A stretch of 64,000 bases of DNA from Haloferax prahovense DSM 18310 (GTDB lineage Archaea > Halobacteriota > Halobacteria > Halobacteriales > Haloferacaceae), in assembly GCF_000336815.1 (NCBI RefSeq), contig NZ_AOLG01000009.1, positions 123,001 to 187,000 of the forward strand, written 5' to 3'. Positions 59,946 through 64,000 of this stretch are shown here, piece by piece. The notes under the pieces are model-generated. The model saw nothing but the letters and a program-made list of their open reading frames with translations, ran no database searches and was not told the origin of the DNA. The translations under genes were made by a program, and so were the position numbers. Numbering within the stretch: position 1 is the first letter of the stretch; every line of letters begins with the position of its first letter.

Positions 59946-60555
59946 TAGCGTCGGTCCGTTGTGGCGTCCCCTTATTTAAAACCCCGATTTCATCTGATTC
60001 ATGTGAATTGCGGCGGCGGTGTCGTCGGGTGATGGGTGGCGTGTTCGGGTCGGAATCGTCGCCTCCCAACCAACTCTTGGTACCACATACCGTGGTTCGT
60101 GTGAACTCGTTTGAACAGACACACACCACTTTTGCAAGTGAATAGGAGGATACGAGAGTAGCTAGTAGAACAACAGAGCACGCGTTCAACTAAACCGTTG
60201 ACATGTCTCGGTGCCCGCGGTGCAGTTTGCAGTCAAACGTTTCTGTCGTGAACGGCCCGTAAACGGTCCAGTTCGGGAGAAATCACCTGCAACGGTGGTG
60301 GGTGACGACGTTCGAGTCGCGACCGAGGTTCACTTGCACCCGTGCTCTCTCCGAGTGCCCGCCGATGGCACCCCCTCTCGGCGTTACCACGCTTCACGTG
60401 CAACGGTGGTGTCTGTGTGTCTCCCCAGCCCCTCCTTCCCACCGCCAATTCACTTGCAAACGTGGTGTGTGGGTGTCGAGCCTCGGCTTTCGTCCGCCGT
60501 ACCCGCGGCTGTTTCACTTGCACGGGTGGTCTGTCTCGTCTCTTTCGAATGGTTA
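59946..60555. other. replication origin region with ORB repeats
   Basis: Next to orc, this gap holds six copies of an ORB-like motif close to TTCACTTGCAAnCGTGGTG. One is inverted at 60118-60142. Five are direct: 60281-60304, 60327-60352, 60391-60422, 60448-60478 and 60511-60538. Several carry the trailing GTGTGT/GTCTG (G-string-like) part. Between the inverted and direct groups (about 60140-60280) is an AT-richer stretch suited to unwinding. This is the standard haloarchaeal origin arrangement beside its own orc gene. Confidence 0.85.
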
Positions 60556-60831
60556 CTATCCCACAATCTGAGTAATCTCAAGAACCTGAAGTGAGAGAAG
60601 TGCCACAACACCCAAAACGACAGCCCAGAACCCTATGTCGCCAATCTCGAAGTCGGATGGAGAGCCAGTAGTCATCTCGTATACGGATGCACTCGCCAGT
60701 CCTATTCCAGCGATGCTACCCAAAATGATTGGTAGGCTTGTGCTCCCGTCGGCGAGAGCGGAGATTGATTCGATTGCGAAGGCTGCACCATATATCGCCA
60801 GGAGTGCGTTAAATACGTAAAATCGTTCCAT
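60556..60831 (-). CDS. 91-residue membrane protein beside the origin
   Basis: A 91-residue protein with three hydrophobic segments: FNALLAIYGAAFAIESISAL, SLPIILGSIAGIGLASASVYEM and GFWAVVLGVVALLSLQVLEI. It is lower in G+C than its neighbours. It lies against the last ORB repeat and reads toward the origin. No family is recognised. Confidence 0.62.
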   Translation of the reverse strand: MERFYVFNALLAIYGAAFAIESISALADGSTSLPIILGSIAGIGLASASVYEMTTGSPSDFEIGDIGFWAVVLGVVALLSLQVLEITQIVG

Positions 60832-61045
60832 GCCGTAGTAGTGCTAAAGTATTAACATAAATCACGAGGCCGAGTGTGTGACCGACTCGCGCGATGTATT
60901 CAGCACGGCCTCGACAAGCTAGCAGCGGTTGAGGAGTTTAGCAGCAACATCCGGTCCGGTCGGGTACCGAGGTGACGTCGCTCACGTCCCGACGACCGCT
61001 TCGTCCCTCGAAATGTCTTTACCCCGCATACTGTTACCTACCATC

Positions 61046-62002
61046 GTGGACCGTTCCGCCCTCCGCGCACTCGCGCTCGCCCTCCTCGCGGTCGTCGCCC
61101 TCTCGGTCGTCGCCGCCACCATCGATTCGACCGTCGTCACGAGCGGCGGTCCAGTCGGATTCGGTGGCGGTGAGACCGGGGGCGCAGTCGCTGGTGACAC
61201 GAACGGGACCGGCGTGCAACCCTCGGGGTCGTTCGACGGTCTCAGCATTCCGACGCCGTGTCTCCCGTGGCTGCTCTCGCCCGGAATCCTCGCCGGGGTC
61301 GCCCTCGTCTTCGTCCTCCTCGGCGCGTACGCCTATCGAGAGACCGGTTCGTTGCTCCCGCCGCTTGCCATTTTCGTGGCGCTCGGCCCGCCGGTCGTCT
61401 TGCTTTTCGCCCTCCTCACGGCGTGTCGCCGCGAGTTCTCGTTTTCGTCTCGCGCCGCGGCCGCCGCGCGAAACGTCTCGTTTCTCCCCGCCGGTGGTGG
61501 CGGTAGCCTCGGCGACGGCGGCGCGGCACAGGCCGTCTCGCCGCCGACGCTCGTGTTCGGTCTCCTGCTCGCGACCGCGCTCGTCGTCGCTGTCTTCCTG
61601 CTCGTCACCGGGACCGGCGACTCGCCCGAGGCCGACGATGAAGTCGCGCCCATCGACGAGGACGAGGGGCCGAACGTCGCCGCCGTCGGACGGGCCGCCG
61701 GGGCCGCGGCCCAGCGCATCGAAGACGGTGACGCCGACGTGGAAAACGAAGTGTTCCGCGCGTGGGGTGAGATGACGGCGCTCCTCGACGTGCCGAACCG
61801 CCGCGCCGCGACGCCCGCCGAGTTCGCGGATTCGGCCGTCGACGCGGGCATGGACCGCGACGACGTGGGTGACCTGACGACGCTGTTCGAGGAAGTCCGC
61901 TACGGCGGCTTCGAGGCGACGCCGGAGCGCGAGCGCCGCGCGGTCGACGCGCTCAGGAACATCGAAGACACCTACGCCGACGCGACGGGGGACGACCGAT
62001 GA
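61046..62002 (+). CDS. DUF4129-type membrane protein
   Basis: A 318-residue protein. A signal or TM helix (about 5-25), a Gly-rich linker, then TM segments near 70-90, 98-115 and 160-180, and a cytosolic C-terminal domain. Its WGEMTALLDVPNRRAATPAEFADSAVDAGMDRDDVGDLTTLFEEVRYG matches the end of DUF4129 proteins. Such proteins occur with DUF58 and MoxR genes. The GTG at 61046 is favoured by a TTTACC element about 27 bases upstream; an ATG at 61013 is possible. It overlaps the next gene by four bases. Confidence 0.78.
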   Translation: MDRSALRALALALLAVVALSVVAATIDSTVVTSGGPVGFGGGETGGAVAGDTNGTGVQPSGSFDGLSIPTPCLPWLLSPGILAGVALVFVLLGAYAYRETGSLLPPLAIFVALGPPVVLLFALLTACRREFSFSSRAAAAARNVSFLPAGGGGSLGDGGAAQAVSPPTLVFGLLLATALVVAVFLLVTGTGDSPEADDEVAPIDEDEGPNVAAVGRAAGAAAQRIEDGDADVENEVFRAWGEMTALLDVPNRRAATPAEFADSAVDAGMDRDDVGDLTTLFEEVRYGGFEATPERERRAVDALRNIEDTYADATGDDR

Positions 62003-62571
62003 CGCTCGCGCGTCGGCTGTTCTTGCTCGTCGGCGTCGTCGCCACGGCCGCGGGCTTCGCGGTCGTCGCCGGCGTCTCGCTCGGCCTCGAACTGACGGAC
62101 ATCTTCCTCGGTCTCGTCGCGGCGCTCGCGGCGCTTCAGGGGCTTCGGTACGTCCAGCGCCGCCGCGAAACCCCGATGAACACCACGGTCACCGGCGACC
62201 CGGAGGCGAGAGTCGCGGTCCCGATACCCGGCTCCGACTTCGACGACGACCTCGTGTCGGCGATGGGTCGGCACACCCACTGGGCCGCCCGCAAGCGAGT
62301 CGTCGACCGACTCGAATCGCGGGCGACACAGGCGCTCGTCGCCCGCGACGGTCGCGCCCCCGAGGAAGCGGCCGCGCTCCTCGACACCGGCGGCTGGACC
62401 GACGACCCGGTCGCCGCGCGCTTTCTCGGCGCGTCCGTCTCGATTCCGCTCCGACAGCGCGTCCGGCTCTTCCTGTCGGGACAGTCGTCGCTCACCGACC
62501 GTGCCGGGCGAACCGTCGCCGCGATAGAGCGAATCGGCACCGACGACGACTCCACGGGTGAGCGCCGATGA
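61999..62571 (+). CDS. membrane protein of the DUF58 operon
   Basis: A 190-residue protein with two N-terminal TM helices (about 5-25 and 28-48) and a cytosolic domain (RYVQRRRETPMNTTVTGDPEARVAVPIPGSDFDDDL, then a helical region). It is conserved in haloarchaeal DUF4129-DUF58 clusters, as I recall. The ATGA overlaps at each end show translational coupling. Confidence 0.72.
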   Translation: MTLARRLFLLVGVVATAAGFAVVAGVSLGLELTDIFLGLVAALAALQGLRYVQRRRETPMNTTVTGDPEARVAVPIPGSDFDDDLVSAMGRHTHWAARKRVVDRLESRATQALVARDGRAPEEAAALLDTGGWTDDPVAARFLGASVSIPLRQRVRLFLSGQSSLTDRAGRTVAAIERIGTDDDSTGERR

Positions 62572-63836
62572 GCCGCGGGTTCGACACCGAACGCTGGACC
62601 GGTCTCGACGGCCTCGTTCTCGTCGCGGCCGGCGCGGGCGTGTTCACCCGCGAGGCGTCGCTGCTCCTCGCGGCCGGCCTCGGCGTCGTCGTGCTCGGCT
62701 ACGTCCGGGTCGCGGCGATTCCCGAGGTGTCGCTCCGAATCGAGCGCGACCTCTCGGACGCGACGCCCGACCCCGACGACGAGGTCGAGGTGACGCTCCG
62801 GGTCACCAACGAGGGGTCAGGGACGCTGTTCGACCTCCGCGTCGTCGACGGCGTCCCGCCGGCGCTCGGCGTCGCGGACGGCCCTGCCCGACTGGGAACG
62901 GCGCTCCGACCGGGAGCGACCGCGACCGCGACCTACACGGTCACGGCCGTCCGCGGCGAGCACGCGTGGGACGAGACGGTCGTCGTCGTCCGCGACCCGA
63001 GCGGGGCCGTCGAGTCCCGCGAGACGGTCAGCGCCGAGACGACGCTCCGGTGTGAACCCGAACTCGCCGCGACCGCCGATCTGCCGCTTCGCGGCCTCAC
63101 CTCGAAGTACGCCGGCCGCGTCGAGACCGACGTGCCGGGGTCGGGACTGGAGTTCGCCTCAATCCGCGAGTACCGCCACGGCGACCCGATTCGGCGCATC
63201 GACTGGAACCGCCGCGCTCGCACGGGCGAACTCGCCACCGTGGAGTTCAGAGAGGAGCGCGCCGCATCCGTCGTCCTCGTCGTCGACACCCGCCCGGAGG
63301 CGCACGTCGCCCCCGGCGACGAGGCGGAGACCGCGGTCGAGCGCTCCGTCGACGCCGCGAGCGTCGCCTTCTCGGCGCTCCTCGACAGCGGCGACAGCGT
63401 CGGCGTCGCGGCGTTCGGCCCCGACGAGTGCTGGCTCGCCCCCTCGTCGGGCGCCGACCACCGCGCCCGCGCCCGTCGGCTGTTCGCGACCCACCCGGCG
63501 TTCGCGCCGACGCCGCCGGACGGGGCCTTTTTCCCGTCCGTCGCGGTCCGCCGGCTCCGGCGTCGGCTCGCCAGCGACGCGCAGGTCATCTTCTGCTCGC
63601 CGCTCGTGGACGACTACGGCGTGTCGGTCGCCCGCAGGTTGGAGGCCTACGGCCACGCCGTGACGGTCGTCTCGCCCGACCCGACGACGACCGCGACCAT
63701 CGGCGCGCGGCTCGCGCGCATCGAGCGCGACCTGCGGCTCCGCGAACTCCGACGGAGCGGCGTCCGCGTCCTCGACTGGGGTGACGAACCGCTCGGGGTC
63801 GCGCTCGCGCGGGCCGAAGCGGGGTGGTCGCGGTGA
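62568..63836 (+). CDS. DUF58 domain protein
   Basis: A 422-residue protein. Two TM helices at the N terminus are followed by a beta-rich domain (about 70-165), then the DUF58 signature at about 195-225: DVPGSGLEFASIREYRHGD, and next IRRIDWNRRARTGELATVEFREER. A VWA-like domain with VVLVVDTRPEA follows. DUF58 genes usually work with a MoxR AAA+ ATPase in membrane-protein maturation or stress. Such an ATPase is not in this window and may lie downstream. Confidence 0.85.
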   Translation: MSRGFDTERWTGLDGLVLVAAGAGVFTREASLLLAAGLGVVVLGYVRVAAIPEVSLRIERDLSDATPDPDDEVEVTLRVTNEGSGTLFDLRVVDGVPPALGVADGPARLGTALRPGATATATYTVTAVRGEHAWDETVVVVRDPSGAVESRETVSAETTLRCEPELAATADLPLRGLTSKYAGRVETDVPGSGLEFASIREYRHGDPIRRIDWNRRARTGELATVEFREERAASVVLVVDTRPEAHVAPGDEAETAVERSVDAASVAFSALLDSGDSVGVAAFGPDECWLAPSSGADHRARARRLFATHPAFAPTPPDGAFFPSVAVRRLRRRLASDAQVIFCSPLVDDYGVSVARRLEAYGHAVTVVSPDPTTTATIGARLARIERDLRLRELRRSGVRVLDWGDEPLGVALARAEAGWSR

Positions 63837-64000
63837 GCGAAATCACCCGCAAGCCGACCCGCACGGGGACCGCGATGGCGCTGTCGGTCGCCGGACTCAC
63901 GACGTTCACACTCGGGTTTACCACGTCCACCGCGGCGGTCGGCGGCCTCGTCGCGACGGTCGCGCTCGCCGCGGGGCTGTTCCGGGGCTCGCGGCGCATC
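63833..64000 (+). CDS. membrane protein, truncated by the window end
   Basis: From the GTG at 63833, which overlaps the DUF58 stop by four bases, 56 codons are visible. A basic N terminus (SEITRKPTRTGTAM) precedes two TM helices (ALSVAGLTTFTLGF and TAAVGGLVATVALAAGLF). The gene continues beyond 64000. It is coupled to the DUF58 operon and probably is a polytopic protein of the same cluster. Confidence 0.65.
   Translation, partial: MSEITRKPTRTGTAMALSVAGLTTFTLGFTTSTAAVGGLVATVALAAGLFRGSRRI

Noticed and set aside
60281-60538. Spaced repeats near orc as a possible CRISPR array
   Set aside because: Repeats are degenerate, unevenly spaced and partly inverted, contain the ORB core, and lie beside an Orc1/Cdc6 gene; no cas genes are present.

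Overview
The window is chromosomal DNA of a halophilic archaeon, most likely a Haloferax species. The evidence is high G+C coding sequence with acidic proteins, TATA boxes about 26-30 bases before start codons (leaderless promoters), Tat-lipoprotein signals, archaeal type IV pilus genes, and an Orc1/Cdc6 gene beside ORB repeats. From memory, unchecked, the gene order from the cobalamin cluster to the orc gene resembles the Haloferax volcanii chromosome around HVO_0587-HVO_0634.

Layout. 1-2.3 kb: the 3' part of tRNA-Tyr with scar-like copies of its T arm, an aldo/keto reductase and a membrane-anchored protein. 2.3-12.1 kb: a cobalamin assembly and salvage operon (HAD hydrolase, cbiB, cobS, cobY, cobT, cobD, cbiZ), then a CobD paralogue that has lost the PLP lysine, a MinD/ParA ATPase with a partner gene, OsmC and a hypothetical. 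12.4-15.7 kb: a SnoaL-like protein, an ACT-domain protein coupled to homoserine dehydrogenase, and 3-dehydroquinate dehydratase. 16.2-27.1 kb: an accessory catabolic region with a divergent AroD paralogue, sugar epimerase/dehydrogenase, IclR regulator, RraA-like protein, tripartite tricarboxylate transporter (TctC, TctB, TctA), zinc alcohol dehydrogenase, two metallo-beta-lactamase-fold proteins and a UspA protein.

27.5-34.5 kb holds the most unusual locus. Three leftward genes encode a membrane-anchored protein with a C-terminal JAMM/MPN-like metalloprotease domain, a cytosolic protein of unknown family, and an exported two-TM helical protein. Divergent from them are a ribbon-helix-helix plus tandem-SIS regulator, with repeats around its TATA box, and a SAM methyltransferase. 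The set is compatible with an undescribed regulated envelope or protein-processing system; that function is inference.

34.5-43.8 kb: a leftward pilus operon (pilB, pilC and five pilin-like proteins in overlapping order) and a 7TM-PAS histidine kinase. 43.9-47.4 kb: UbiA prenyltransferase, a MoaD-like beta-grasp protein without a terminal Gly-Gly, a zinc-ribbon membrane protein, VapBC, an IS200/IS605-type hairpin and a truncated flavin oxidase. 47.6-54.5 kb: a dipeptide-type ABC importer whose two ATPases are fused. 54.5-60.6 kb: a KaiC-like ATPase cotranscribed with a LOV (blue-light) histidine kinase, an orc1/cdc6 gene and a replication origin with six ORB repeats. 61.0-64.0 kb: an operon of membrane and DUF58 proteins running off the window end.
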